64,000 nt of DNA from Foliamicus sp963666765. GTDB lineage: Bacteria > Pseudomonadota > Gammaproteobacteria > Steroidobacterales > Foliamicaceae. The DNA lies in NCBI GenBank assembly GCA_963666765.1, contig OY762933.1:2356001-2420000 (forward strand), in the 5' to 3' direction. The notes beneath the pieces are model-generated. The model saw only the letters and a program-made list of their open reading frames with translations, did not search any database and had not been told where the DNA came from. The translations under genes and the position numbers were made by a program. Numbering within the stretch: the stretch's first letter is position 1; the number at the start of each line of letters is the position of its first letter. Below, piece by piece: positions 8,571 through 16,632 of the stretch.

Positions 8571-8601
8571 CTCCGCCGTCGGCGCTGGACCATCGGGAGA
8601 A

Positions 8602-9153
8602 TCAAAGCCGTTGATGGTTCCGCAGATAGTCCACAACACGCGCCGCCAGCTCGCCGGGCGTGTTCCGGTCGGTGCGAAGGTGGATTTCCGGCTCGCTCGG
8701 CGCCTCATAGGGCGCATCAATTCCCGTAAGGCCCTTCATTTCGCCGGCGAGCGCTCTTGCGTACAGTCCTTTGGGATCGCGCTCGCGGCATACTTCCACC
8801 GGCGCGTCCACGAACACTTCCACGAACCGGTCCGTTCCCACAATCTCTCCCGCCCGTCGCCTGGCGGAGCGAAACGGCGAGATCAGCGCCGTAATCGCGA
8901 TGATTCCGGAATCGAGCACAAGCCGGGCCACTTCGGCGGCGCGGCGCACGCTCTCATCCCGGTCCGGTTCGCTGAATCCCAGACCGGCGTTCAGACCGCG
9001 CCGCATCTCGTCACCGTCCAGCACGCACACCGCAAGCCCCATGCCGCGTAACTCCTGCGCGATTTGACCGGCCACAGTGGTCTTTCCGGCTGCCGGCAAT
9101 CCGGTAAGCCAAAGCGCGAAGGCTTGCGTGGGCTGGCTGTCTTCCTCAGCCAT
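8602..9153 (-). CDS. cysC: Adenylylsulfate (APS) kinase
   Basis: A 183-residue APS kinase that phosphorylates adenosine 5'-phosphosulfate to PAPS with ATP, the second activation step of sulfate assimilation or the supply of PAPS for sulfotransferases. The P-loop is GLPAAGKTT near residues 18-26 (the usual form is GLSGAGKST), followed by LDGDEMRRGLNAGLGFSEPDR near 45-65 and SPFRSARRRA near 92. FVDAPVEVCRERDPKGLYARA is the standard lid region. The ATG at 9153 overlaps the cysD stop by one base (TGATG), so translation is coupled. Confidence 0.94.
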   Translation of the reverse strand: MAEEDSQPTQAFALWLTGLPAAGKTTVAGQIAQELRGMGLAVCVLDGDEMRRGLNAGLGFSEPDRDESVRRAAEVARLVLDSGIIAITALISPFRSARRRAGEIVGTDRFVEVFVDAPVEVCRERDPKGLYARALAGEMKGLTGIDAPYEAPSEPEIHLRTDRNTPGELAARVVDYLRNHQRL

Positions 9154-10010
9154 CAGAAGTAGCCGTTGTCCCGTTTGGAGTGACGGGCGCCGGCCTGATC
9201 CGCCAGGCGGCTCTCCCGCTCGGATGCCGTGGCTTCTTCGATTTCGCGCAGGATTGCCGGCACATTGGCGGCCTCGGATTTCACAGCGCCGGTAAGGGGC
9301 CAGCAGCCGAGCGTGCGAAAGCGCACGCTGGTCAGGGTGGGCTCTTCGTCTTCCTCAAGCCGCATGCGTTCATCCACCCGCACGATCAGCATGCCTTCGC
9401 GCGCCACAACCGGCCGCGGCGCGGCGAAGTACAGCGCCGGAACTTCGATTTCCTCCTGCGCGATGTAACGCCAGACGTCCACTTCCGTCCATTCGGCCAG
9501 CGGAAAGGCGCGTGCGGGCGTATCGCTTGCGGATGCCCCGGCGCCTCCATTCGCTCGCTCGTTCGCCTCCTGCATGCGGCCGCGCGCCCGGAACCTTTCC
9601 TCATCGCCCCTGGCTCCGTCAATCAGGGCGTCGAATTCATGGGTCTCAAGCGCTTCGGCGAGCGCTGCGCTTTTCATGATCCGCGTGTGCTCCGCCGCGC
9701 CATGCGTGAACGGCCCCACACCCTGGGCCTCGCCCTTGCGATTGACCAGGACGATCAGCTCCATGCCCGCCCTGACTGCCGCGCGGTCCCGGAACCCGTA
9801 GGTTTCCGGGAACTTCCAGGTGGTATCCACGTTCAGCAGCGGAAACGGCGGGACGTCCGGCGCGAACGCCTTCAGCGCTAGATGCAGCATCACGCAGGAA
9901 TCCTTGCCCGCCGAGAACAGCATCGCCGGCCTCTCGTTCGCAGCCACCACCTTCCTTAGCGTGCCCATCGCCGAGTCCTCAAGGCGCTGCAGCCGTGCGC
10001 TCCCTGCCAT
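9153..10010 (-). CDS. cysD: Sulfate adenylyltransferase subunit 2 (CysD-like)
   Basis: A 285-residue PAPS-reductase/ATP-sulfurylase family protein that forms APS from sulfate and ATP, normally with the GTPase CysN. Conserved segments include FSAGKDSCVMLHLALKAF near residue 33 (the usual motif is SGGKDS), LLNVDTTWKFPE near 58, the pair GARGDEERFRARGR near 150, FPLAEWTEVDVWRYI near 180 and TLGCWPLTGAVKS near 240. The segment after GARGDEER is shorter than in typical CysD. No cysN is present beside it. Its ATG overlaps the stop of a PIN toxin by one base. Confidence 0.85.
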   Translation of the reverse strand: MAGSARLQRLEDSAMGTLRKVVAANERPAMLFSAGKDSCVMLHLALKAFAPDVPPFPLLNVDTTWKFPETYGFRDRAAVRAGMELIVLVNRKGEAQGVGPFTHGAAEHTRIMKSAALAEALETHEFDALIDGARGDEERFRARGRMQEANERANGGAGASASDTPARAFPLAEWTEVDVWRYIAQEEIEVPALYFAAPRPVVAREGMLIVRVDERMRLEEDEEPTLTSVRFRTLGCWPLTGAVKSEAANVPAILREIEEATASERESRLADQAGARHSKRDNGYF

Positions 10011-10423
10011 CAGCGGAGTACTTCGAAGGCTGTCCTTCGTCCTCGTCCGTACCGGAAAACCGCGAAGTCCCTGTCAAACGAAAGGACGCGCGAGACGCCC
10101 AGTCGCTCCATAAGCGCAAATGATGTCCGGTCCACGATGGAAAAATCCTGATCCGCGAATTGCTCCCCAATTGCCCATGCCGCTTCCAGGTCCGCCTGGG
10201 TTGTTTGCTCCACGGCAGCTATGCCGCTGCGCAGGCCGTCCCAAAACCTGGCAGCAGCGTCGGACGAAAGAAAGTGATGGATCAATCGCCAGGTCTCGAT
10301 CAGCACATGATCGCTGGTTACCAGCGGCTCATCGGTGGAAAGCAAATGAACCGCACGGGAGTTGCTCGCGTCGCTTCGGTCGGCTGCGGCATACCACACC
10401 GATGTGTCCACGAACAGGCTCAC
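10010..10423 (-). CDS. PIN-domain ribonuclease toxin (VapC-like)
   Basis: A 137-residue intact PIN protein. The four acidic positions expected for the metal site are present: Asp6 in FVDTSVWYA, Glu43 in LIETWRL, Asp98 in SIVDRTSFALM and Asp117 in SFDRDF. Such toxins cleave tRNA or rRNA when the antitoxin is degraded. The start is GTG 10423, three bases after the antitoxin stop. Its own stop overlaps the cysD start, which places the sulfate-activation genes behind a toxin-antitoxin promoter. Confidence 0.88.
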   Translation of the reverse strand: MSLFVDTSVWYAAADRSDASNSRAVHLLSTDEPLVTSDHVLIETWRLIHHFLSSDAAARFWDGLRSGIAAVEQTTQADLEAAWAIGEQFADQDFSIVDRTSFALMERLGVSRVLSFDRDFAVFRYGRGRRTAFEVLR

Positions 10424-10426
10424 GGC

Positions 10427-10672
10427 TCAGCGCAGCTTGCTGGACCCGGTTGCCTGTGCGGCCATCCGGTCTTTCTGCGATGCGACGTCGGTACCGGAAG
10501 AAGCGCCCAGATTGAAGATTGCCGACCGATCCACTTTTCGGGGCGGCTGGGATAAATCCCGCTCCACCAACTGGCGAAAATACTCGGCCATGGAAATACC
10601 CAGCCCTGCTGTGCGCTCGCGTATACGCGAACGGAGTTCGGCTTCAATGGAGATTTGCGTGCGAACCATCAT
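10427..10672 (-). CDS. Ribbon-helix-helix antitoxin for the PIN toxin
   Basis: An 81-residue protein starting MMVRTQISIEAELRSRIR, a typical RHH/CopG beta strand and first helix, then AGLGISMAEYFRQLVERDL as second helix. The C-terminal tail is positively charged and would wrap the toxin. It is the first gene of a toxin-antitoxin pair. A longer reading frame extends upstream, but it runs through tRNA-Phe and is not coding; the MM at 10672-10667 is the natural start. On the coding strand TATAAT lies at 10687-10682, ending about ten bases before the ATG, so the transcript could be almost leaderless. Confidence 0.8.
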   Translation of the reverse strand: MMVRTQISIEAELRSRIRERTAGLGISMAEYFRQLVERDLSQPPRKVDRSAIFNLGASSGTDVASQKDRMAAQATGSSKLR

Positions 10673-10722
10673 TGTGGCGGCATTATAACTCCACCGGGCA
10701 CGCACCTCGGCAGAGAGGAGGG

Positions 10723-10798
<76 letters not shown>

Positions 10799-10866
10799 TT
10801 GGGAAAGTGCGCGGATTATAGCTTCGCGCCAGCGATTGTGAGCGTTACGCGCAAGGCGCCGAAAGG

Positions 10867-11139
10867 CTATTCGGAGGGTGGCTGATACCCTTCCGGTCTG
10901 CTGGAACCGCCGCCGAAGAAGAAGGCTTCCATCTGTTCCTCCAGAAACTTGCGTGCGGCGGGCTCTATGGGGACAAGCCGATACTCGTTGATCAGCATGG
11001 TCTGGTGCGAGAGCCATTGCTGCCAGGCCTGGCGGGATACGCTGTCGAAGATTCGTTGCCCCAGTTCTCCCGGGTAGGGTGGACGCGGCAAACCTTCGGC
11101 TTCCGTTCCCAGATGCACGCACTGTACGGTTCGGGTCAT
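10867..11139 (-). CDS. yggX: Oxidative damage protection / Fe(II)-trafficking protein
   Basis: A 90-residue YggX family protein, about the usual length. Conserved features are MTRTVQCVHLG with the single conserved Cys7, LPRPPYPGELGQRIFDSVS, WQQWLSHQTMLINEYRL and the C-terminal FLEEQMEAFFFG. It is thought to protect Fe-S clusters and limit Fenton chemistry. It lies 33 bases downstream of mutY on the same strand, the well-known mutY-yggX pairing, in which a DNA-oxidation repair enzyme with an Fe-S cluster is coupled to an iron-protection factor. Confidence 0.95.
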   Translation of the reverse strand: MTRTVQCVHLGTEAEGLPRPPYPGELGQRIFDSVSRQAWQQWLSHQTMLINEYRLVPIEPAARKFLEEQMEAFFFGGGSSRPEGYQPPSE

Positions 11140-11172
11140 TGTCGAGGATTGTGCTACGTGCCCAGTGGCCCG

Positions 11173-12231
11173 TCAACGCGGACCGCCCGCCCCGACTTCC
11201 AGCGAGTCCACCAGGCGGCGAATGGGCGCCGGCATCCCGAGGTCTTGCTCACCGTCGTGCCAGCGCCATTGATCGCCGTCGTGAATCTCGCCGGGTGGCT
11301 TGCTCACGGGCAGATGGATCGGTTGAATCTCCAGTTCGTAGTGACTGAAGCCGTGCCGGATCGGCTTGAGTTCGGCATGGCCTTCCGCGCGACAGCCGAG
11401 GACTTTGCCGCACCAGTCCCGGGCGCTTTCCTCGTTCGCAAGTGTGGGCAGGCTCCACAAACCGGCCCAGATGCCCGTCGGGGGGCGTCGGCGCAGCAGT
11501 ACGGCGCCGTCCGGACGCTGCACCACGAGCATGGACCTGCGCTTTAGTGGCCGGTTCGCAGCGGGCCGCGAGGCCGGGATTTTCGAGATCAGCCCTTTCT
11601 TTCTTGCCATACATGAATCCGCAAGCGGACACGAGCCGCAGCGGGGCCTGCGCCGCAGGCATACGGTGGCGCCCAGGTCCATGATCGCCTGGGTATAGCC
11701 GCGCACTCTTTCCGGCGGCGTATTGGCCTCGGCCAGGCGCCAGAGCGTTCTGCTTACGGAAGCCTTGCCCGGCCAGCCTTCGACCGCACCCACACGCGCC
11801 AGAACGCGCCGTGCGTTGCCGTCCAGGATGGCTTTGCGCTGCCCATGCGCCAGCGCCAGGATGGCGCCTGCCGTAGAGCGGCCTATGCCGGGCAGCGCCA
11901 CCAGCGAATCAAAATCCCGGGGCAGCTCTCCGCCATGTTTAGTAACCACGATGCCGGCCGCTTTCAGCAGGTTGTGCGCACGCGAGTAATAGCCCAAACC
12001 AGCCCAGATCGCCAGAACTTCGTCGTCGCCTGCGGCAGCCAGTACTTCCACGTCCGGAAACGACGCCATGAAGCGCTCGAAGTACGGGATCACGGTTTCC
12101 ACACGAGTCTGCTGAAGCATGATTTCCGACACCCAGATGCGGTATGGGCTGCGGTCCTTCTGCCAGGGAAGATGCTTTCTCCCGTGCTTATCCCACCATG
12201 CGAGCAGTTGCGGCGCGATCATTCGCAGCAT
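11173..12231 (-). CDS. mutY: A/G-specific adenine DNA glycosylase
   Basis: A 352-residue glycosylase that removes adenine mispaired with 8-oxoguanine. Seen motifs: WVSEIMLQQTRVETVIPYFERF near residue 35, the helix-hairpin-helix LVALPGIGRSTAGAIL near 105 followed by the catalytic Asp region ILDGNARRVLAR, and the Fe-S loop with CLRRRPRCGSCPLADSC. The C-terminal half is a Nudix-like 8-oxoG recognition domain (VLLRRRPPTGIWAGLWSLP). Start ATG 12231 lies 44 bases inside the end of the ABC exporter gene, so mutY appears translationally coupled to the microcin export operon; ATG 12222 is an alternative. Confidence 0.95.
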   Translation of the reverse strand: MLRMIAPQLLAWWDKHGRKHLPWQKDRSPYRIWVSEIMLQQTRVETVIPYFERFMASFPDVEVLAAAGDDEVLAIWAGLGYYSRAHNLLKAAGIVVTKHGGELPRDFDSLVALPGIGRSTAGAILALAHGQRKAILDGNARRVLARVGAVEGWPGKASVSRTLWRLAEANTPPERVRGYTQAIMDLGATVCLRRRPRCGSCPLADSCMARKKGLISKIPASRPAANRPLKRRSMLVVQRPDGAVLLRRRPPTGIWAGLWSLPTLANEESARDWCGKVLGCRAEGHAELKPIRHGFSHYELEIQPIHLPVSKPPGEIHDGDQWRWHDGEQDLGMPAPIRRLVDSLEVGAGGPR

Positions 12232-14338
12232 TGTAGGACCGCCCCGCGGGGGCAGCTTCGGCAAGATCGATAACCTGGTCGGCATAGCGCAGGATGGCGG
12301 GGCGGTGCGCGGCGCATACCACTGTGATCCCGAGATCGCGCAGCGTTCGCACCACGCGCTCCTCGGTGACCGGATCAAGGTGGCTGGTCGCTTCGTCCAG
12401 GATCATCGCGCGCGGCCGACGGTAGAGCGCGCGGGCCAGCAGGATTCTCTGCGCCTGGCCGCCCGACAGGTTTGAGCCCATGTCGCCGATCCGGGTGGCC
12501 ATGCCGAGCGGGAACTGGCGGATCTCTTCTTCCACGGCTGCCTGCCGCGTCACTTCATGGATGAGTTCGGTATCGGGGCTCGGATCGAAAAAACTGATGT
12601 TCTCGGCGATGCTTCCGCGGAAGAGCACGTCATCCTGCAGCACCAGGCCCAGGCTGCGGCGGTAGCTGCGCGGCCGGTACCCGGCCACATCAACTCCGTC
12701 GGCCAGCAAACGGCCTTCGGTCGCGGTCTCCAGCCCCGCAAGCAGTTTCAGCAGCGTGCTCTTGCCGCAGCCCGAGGGTCCGGTAAGCACTACCAGCTGG
12801 CCCGGCTCGATGCGGCAGGAGAAACCGCGCAGGACGAAGCCTTCGCTGCTTCCGTAGGAAAATCCAAGGCCGCGCGCCTCGAAACGCCCTTCCAGCGAGT
12901 CTGCCGATATCCCGTCCTGCGCTTCCGCTTCGTGTTCGACGATATCGCCGAGGCGTTCGGCGTGCAGGCGCAACATGTAGGCTTGCTGAAACAGTCCGAT
13001 CAGCGCCTTGAGTGCGCCGCTGAATCGGGCGCGCAAGGTCATGAACGCAAACAGTGCGCCGAGCGTGATCCTGCCGTTGAACAGCGCCATTATTCCCACC
13101 CCGAGAAAGGCGATCTGCTCGACCTGCCCAAGCACCGACAAGCCTGCGCCGGAGAATATTCCGATACGGGCGCTGCGCACGTCGAGATTCAGCTTTTCCA
13201 CCAGGTGCGTTTGCCACACGGTTAAACGCTCGGTTTCACCCGCCAGCGCCTTGACCGTCTCGCTGCCGCGCAGCGACTCCAGCATCGCCGAACTCTCTCT
13301 CGCCCCCGCCTCCAGCCCATCTCGGGCCAGCCGCCTCTGAACGGGAAGGAAGCTCCAGACCAGTCCGCTGCGAAGCGCAAGTCCCGCCAGGCTGATCAGC
13401 ATCAGGGCGGGGCTGTAGAGCAGCATCACGATGCCGGTCAGCACTACCTTCAGCAGGTTGATGATCCCGCTCACGATTGAACCGGTCGCGAAACTGATGA
13501 TGGGCGCCAGGGACTGCATGCGCGAAACCACGTCGCCCACGTGCCGCTGGCGAAAGAAGCGTACCGGCAGGCTGAACAGTCGCTGCGTCAGGTTGCGCGA
13601 CGCTTGAACCGAGATCGAAGTGGACAGCCAGATTCCCATCCAGCCTTGCAGCAACTGCAGGGGAATGACGACCGCGGCCAGCGTGCCCATCGCAAGAAGC
13701 ATGGAACGCAGGAGGTTCCTGTCGTGCGATGTTGCGACCTCGTCGATGAGAATCTGCGACAGTACCGGCGGCGCCAGGCTCAGGACCTCCAGCGCCAGCG
13801 CGATGAGAATCAGGCCGGCAAGCGTGCGCGCCAAGCCGTCAAAGGATCGCGCGATCGGCCGAAGCGGCAGGGCGCCGCGCAGGTCCGCTTTCCGGAAATC
13901 CGCCATGGGCCCAAGTTCCAGAGCCACTCCGGTGAAGCGCGAATCGAGCTGTTCGAAATACAACCAGCGGCGTTCACGCGCCGGATCCAGGATCAGGGCC
14001 CGGTCCTTGCGAACGTCACCCAGCACCACAAAGTGGTCCAGGTCCCAGTGCAGCACGCAGGGCAGCTTCAGCTTGCCAAGCTCGTTGATTTCCAGCCTCA
14101 GAGGCCGCCCGGCCAGTCCCAGGCGTTCGGCCGCCTCCATCAGCGTTCGAAGCGTGTGGCCGCGCCCGGATTCGCCCGTGAACGAACGCGTGGCCGCGAG
14201 ATCCAGCCGCAGTCCGTGGAAGTCGGCGATCATCGCCAGGCAGGCCAGGCCGCATTCGGATTGCTGTTGCTGCGGCACGTGCCGCAGACGCCGGCGGCGG
14301 CCTATGGCTCGATCAAATGCCGGCTTCCAGCTTTGCAA
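12188..14338 (-). CDS. C39-peptidase-containing bacteriocin ABC exporter (CvaB type)
   Basis: A 716-residue inner-membrane exporter with three parts. Residues 1-140 are a C39 cysteine peptidase: QSECGLACLAMIADFHG with Cys29, DLDHFVVL with His102 and LILDPA with Asp118, so the catalytic triad is complete. Residues about 165-440 form the ABC membrane domain. Residues about 480-700 are the ATPase with Walker A GPSGCGKST, signature LSGGQ and Walker B MILDEATS. Such proteins cut leaders after a double glycine and export the core through an HlyD/TolC-like channel. It lies 13 bases after the adaptor gene and downstream of two double-glycine leader genes, its probable substrates. Confidence 0.93.
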   Translation of the reverse strand: MQSWKPAFDRAIGRRRRLRHVPQQQQSECGLACLAMIADFHGLRLDLAATRSFTGESGRGHTLRTLMEAAERLGLAGRPLRLEINELGKLKLPCVLHWDLDHFVVLGDVRKDRALILDPARERRWLYFEQLDSRFTGVALELGPMADFRKADLRGALPLRPIARSFDGLARTLAGLILIALALEVLSLAPPVLSQILIDEVATSHDRNLLRSMLLAMGTLAAVVIPLQLLQGWMGIWLSTSISVQASRNLTQRLFSLPVRFFRQRHVGDVVSRMQSLAPIISFATGSIVSGIINLLKVVLTGIVMLLYSPALMLISLAGLALRSGLVWSFLPVQRRLARDGLEAGARESSAMLESLRGSETVKALAGETERLTVWQTHLVEKLNLDVRSARIGIFSGAGLSVLGQVEQIAFLGVGIMALFNGRITLGALFAFMTLRARFSGALKALIGLFQQAYMLRLHAERLGDIVEHEAEAQDGISADSLEGRFEARGLGFSYGSSEGFVLRGFSCRIEPGQLVVLTGPSGCGKSTLLKLLAGLETATEGRLLADGVDVAGYRPRSYRRSLGLVLQDDVLFRGSIAENISFFDPSPDTELIHEVTRQAAVEEEIRQFPLGMATRIGDMGSNLSGGQAQRILLARALYRRPRAMILDEATSHLDPVTEERVVRTLRDLGITVVCAAHRPAILRYADQVIDLAEAAPAGRSYNAANDRAATARMVG

Positions 14339-14351
14339 GCCTCCGGCCCGC

Positions 14352-15644
14352 CTATCCGATCGCCTTGCTGTCGGAGGCGCCGCCGCCGCGAGTCAGGGGG
14401 TCCAGCAGCCAGCCGATCAGCGTGCGCCTCGATTCGAGGATCGTGGCCTCTACGCTCAGTCCCGGCCGCAACCGCCAGTGCCGGCCCCTGGCATCCATGT
14501 ACTGCCTTTCGAGGGTCACCCGCGCTTCGTAGACGGGCTCGAACAGATTGGGCACCAGGCGCACCTCGCCGGGTTCCAGGGGCGCCGACGTGATTCTTTC
14601 CAGCGTGCCGCGCAGCACGCCGAATTGGCGCGAAGGGAAGGTGGGAAGCTTGAGCACCGCTTCCTGGCCGGGCTCGGCCCGTCCGGCGTATTGCGACGAC
14701 AGGTAGAGTCGGGCCTCGATCGGGGTGTCTGCCTGGTGCAGGGTCGCCAGAAGCGTTCCCGCCGATACCGCATCACCGGAAACGGCCAGCACATCGGCGA
14801 GCTGACCGCTCATCGGCGCGACAATGGACTGGCGTGTCAGGCTGTTCAGTTCCAGGGCGCGGTCCGCAAGCCTTTCGGACTCCATTGCGAGGCCAAGGTC
14901 CAGCGCCTCGAATGCCGCCCGCTCGGTCATTATTTCCCTGTCCACCAGGTCGATGGCCGACTGCGCCTCGATCCGCTCGGATTCAAGCTGCCCTAACGCC
15001 GCCCTGGCCTGGAGCAGCCGCACTTCGGCAGTTTCCTCCTCACGCAGCGCCACATGACCGGTTTCCGCAAGCTCCGTGAGCCGCCGATGAGCGCCGGCGG
15101 CGAGTTCAGCCTGCCTTTCGGCATTCCTGCGTCGTTCGGCAAGCGGACCCAGCGTCGATTCCAGCGCGGCTTTCCTGAGATGCAGGGATTCCAGCCGGGT
15201 CTCGAAGGCGATTCGCTCCTGCTGCCTTCTCAGGCGCAGGATTTCGCTTTGGCGGCCCGCGGATTGCGCGCGCGCTTCAAAGCTTCCGTCGCCGTTCGCA
15301 AGCATCCGATCGACCAGCACCGTCATCAGGGGGCTGCCGGCGGCAACCTTGGCGCCCGGCTTTACCAGCACCTCGCCGATCACGCCGCTTTGTTCCGCCG
15401 TGACGCTGGTCAGGCCGCCCACGGGCAGGAGGATGCCGGGCGCATTCAGTTTCGAGGGCACTTCCACCAGGAAGGACATGGCCATCAGGGCCGTCAGGCA
15501 GGCTCCCGCGAGCGCGACGGTGAAGGGAGTTGAGGCCGGCCCGGCTAACATGACCTGACCCAGAAAGCGTTCCTTTCGCACCAAGGCAGGCTTGCGAAAG
15601 AGTTCCGCGTTCTCGGAGGAACATGGGGTGAAGTTCATGCTCAC
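14352..15644 (-). CDS. HlyD-family secretion adaptor (CvaA type)
   Basis: A 430-residue periplasmic adaptor. A single N-terminal membrane helix (VALAGACLTALMAMSFLV, residues about 43-60) is followed by a biotinyl-lipoyl-like half (VTAEQSGVIGEVLVKPGAKVAAGSPL), a long alpha-helical hairpin rich in Glu, Arg and Leu (residues about 130-270), the returning lipoyl half with IVAPMSGQLADVLAVSGDAV, and a beta-barrel end. The layout matches adaptors of peptide ABC exporters such as CvaA. It would bridge the C39 ABC protein to an outer-membrane TolC-type channel, which is not encoded here. It starts 33 bases after the second leader-peptide gene. Confidence 0.92.
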   Translation of the reverse strand: MSMNFTPCSSENAELFRKPALVRKERFLGQVMLAGPASTPFTVALAGACLTALMAMSFLVEVPSKLNAPGILLPVGGLTSVTAEQSGVIGEVLVKPGAKVAAGSPLMTVLVDRMLANGDGSFEARAQSAGRQSEILRLRRQQERIAFETRLESLHLRKAALESTLGPLAERRRNAERQAELAAGAHRRLTELAETGHVALREEETAEVRLLQARAALGQLESERIEAQSAIDLVDREIMTERAAFEALDLGLAMESERLADRALELNSLTRQSIVAPMSGQLADVLAVSGDAVSAGTLLATLHQADTPIEARLYLSSQYAGRAEPGQEAVLKLPTFPSRQFGVLRGTLERITSAPLEPGEVRLVPNLFEPVYEARVTLERQYMDARGRHWRLRPGLSVEATILESRRTLIGWLLDPLTRGGGASDSKAIG

Positions 15645-15677
15645 CGGACCGGCCTCTATGCGTCGATCAGACTGCCG

Positions 15678-15896
15678 TCAGAACACCTGCCATTCGCTGT
15701 TGCGCGGAGGCAACCAGTGCATCGGTATCGGCAGGGGTGGCCGACACCCGGAATGGTCCTCGGCATCATGGGTCTGGTATTCGAGTCCGACTGGCGGTTC
15801 CTCGAATCGCGGGATTTCATGACGGATCAGGGTACGGAACTCCGGCGCCCTGCCCCCGGCTGCCGCATCAAGCTCCGCAGGTTTCAGTTCTCGCAT
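15678..15896 (-). CDS. Double-glycine-leader microcin-like precursor 1
   Basis: A 72-residue peptide gene with a very strong Shine-Dalgarno (AAGGAGG, at 15908-15902) six bases before ATG 15896. The N-terminus MRELKPAELDAAAGG is a classic double-glycine leader (MREL start, spaced acidic and hydrophobic residues, GG at 14-15). Cleavage after Gly15 by the neighbouring C39 peptidase would release a 57-residue core starting RAPEF. The core is rich in Pro and Glu, with a single Cys (Cys51) and a Trp/Pro-rich end. I do not recognise the core. It could be a microcin or a signalling peptide. Confidence 0.8.
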   Translation of the reverse strand: MRELKPAELDAAAGGRAPEFRTLIRHEIPRFEEPPVGLEYQTHDAEDHSGCRPPLPIPMHWLPPRNSEWQVF

Positions 15897-15928
15897 GCCA
15901 ACCTCCTTGTCGGTTTCCGTTGAGTTCG

Positions 15929-16294
15929 TCAGTAGGACGCGCCATCCGCCACATATTCGTGCGGGGCGTACACGTCCTCGCCAGCGTGCCAGGCAGAGTA
16001 CCGGCTGTGGCTCCACGCCTCAACCTCGGGATCGACGTAATCCACTTCCTCTTCCTCCGATTCGTCGCCGCCAAACCAGCTGCAAAAAGTTGGCGCCGCA
16101 ATCTGCGCGACGAGTGAGCCTACGCCAGCGCCCGCAACCGCGCCGGGAAAGGCGCCCACGCCGCCTACAGGAGCACCGGCTGCGGCGCCAATGGCAGCTC
16201 CTGTCATTATGCCCGCCGCTGTTACGTCCGCCACGCATTGGGATTCGTGTCCGCCTGCGACGGCGGCGCATTCCTTGTCGAGTAGTACTCGCAT
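15929..16294 (-). CDS. Double-glycine-leader microcin-like precursor 2 (glycine-zipper core)
   Basis: A 121-residue precursor preceded by AAGGAGG (16307-16301) six bases before ATG 16294. The leader MRVLLDKECAAVAGG ends in GG at 14-15. The predicted 106-residue core has a Gly/Ala-rich membrane segment (GIMTGAAIGAAAGAPVGG and on to about residue 67) of the type seen in class IIb bacteriocins and pore-forming microcins. One Cys lies near each end of that segment (Cys20 and Cys71), allowing a disulfide. A strongly acidic tail (DESEEEEVDY) rich in Tyr, Trp and His follows. It is the first gene of the exporter operon. No immunity gene is obvious. Confidence 0.82.
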   Translation of the reverse strand: MRVLLDKECAAVAGGHESQCVADVTAAGIMTGAAIGAAAGAPVGGVGAFPGAVAGAGVGSLVAQIAAPTFCSWFGGDESEEEEVDYVDPEVEAWSHSRYSAWHAGEDVYAPHEYVADGASY

Positions 16295-16323
16295 GATCTA
16301 CCTCCTTGTAGGTTCTGAAAGGC

Positions 16324-16344
16324 GCGGCGCAACCCTTGCGCCGC
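16324..16344. promoter_or_regulatory. Perfect inverted repeat in the leader of the microcin operon
   Basis: Bases 16324-16332 and 16336-16344 form a perfect 9-bp inverted repeat (GCGGCGCAA and TTGCGCCGC) around a 3-base loop, about 30 bases upstream of the first peptide gene and downstream of tRNA-Gly. It is not followed by a run of T on the coding strand, so a simple intrinsic terminator is unlikely. An operator or an mRNA hairpin in the leader is plausible. The remaining 16345-16491 stretch shows no gene. Confidence 0.45.
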
Positions 16345-16491
16345 TACGGTCAGCAGAATGGGTTTCCTCTGGAAGAAAGGAAACGGACAAATCGACCGTG
16401 AATCGCGAATATTTCCGTTCGACGAGGCTTATGGGCAAACGCAACCGAAACCAGTGCCCGCCAGCGTGCATATTCAAGGCTCGCGGGGGTA

Positions 16492-16565
16492 TGGAGCGGA
16501 CGATGGGAATCGAACCCACATCATCAGCTTGGGAAGCTGAGGTTCTACCTTTGAACTACGCCCGC
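16492..16565 (-). tRNA. tRNA-Gly (CCC)
   Basis: Read on the minus strand from 16565: acceptor GCGGGCG pairing with CGTCCGC (one G-T pair), D arm AGTTCAAAGGTAGAAC, anticodon stem TCAGC/GCTGA with loop TTCCCAA and anticodon CCC, T arm GGGTTCGATTCCC, discriminator T and encoded CCA at 16494-16492. Total 74 nt. It resembles E. coli glyU. The microcin operon starts about 200 bases beyond its 3' end on the same strand. Confidence 0.95.
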
Positions 16566-16632
16566 GCCGCCGCAGAGTCTATGCTAGATTCGAACGGCCG
16601 CCAAGAGACGGGCGCGCAGCCATCGCGAGGGT

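Noticed and set aside
10800..12231. Second copy of the tRNA-Gly 3' end that would define an island attachment site
   Set aside because: No matching direct repeat of the tRNA 3' sequence seen by eye at the far side of the microcin operon.
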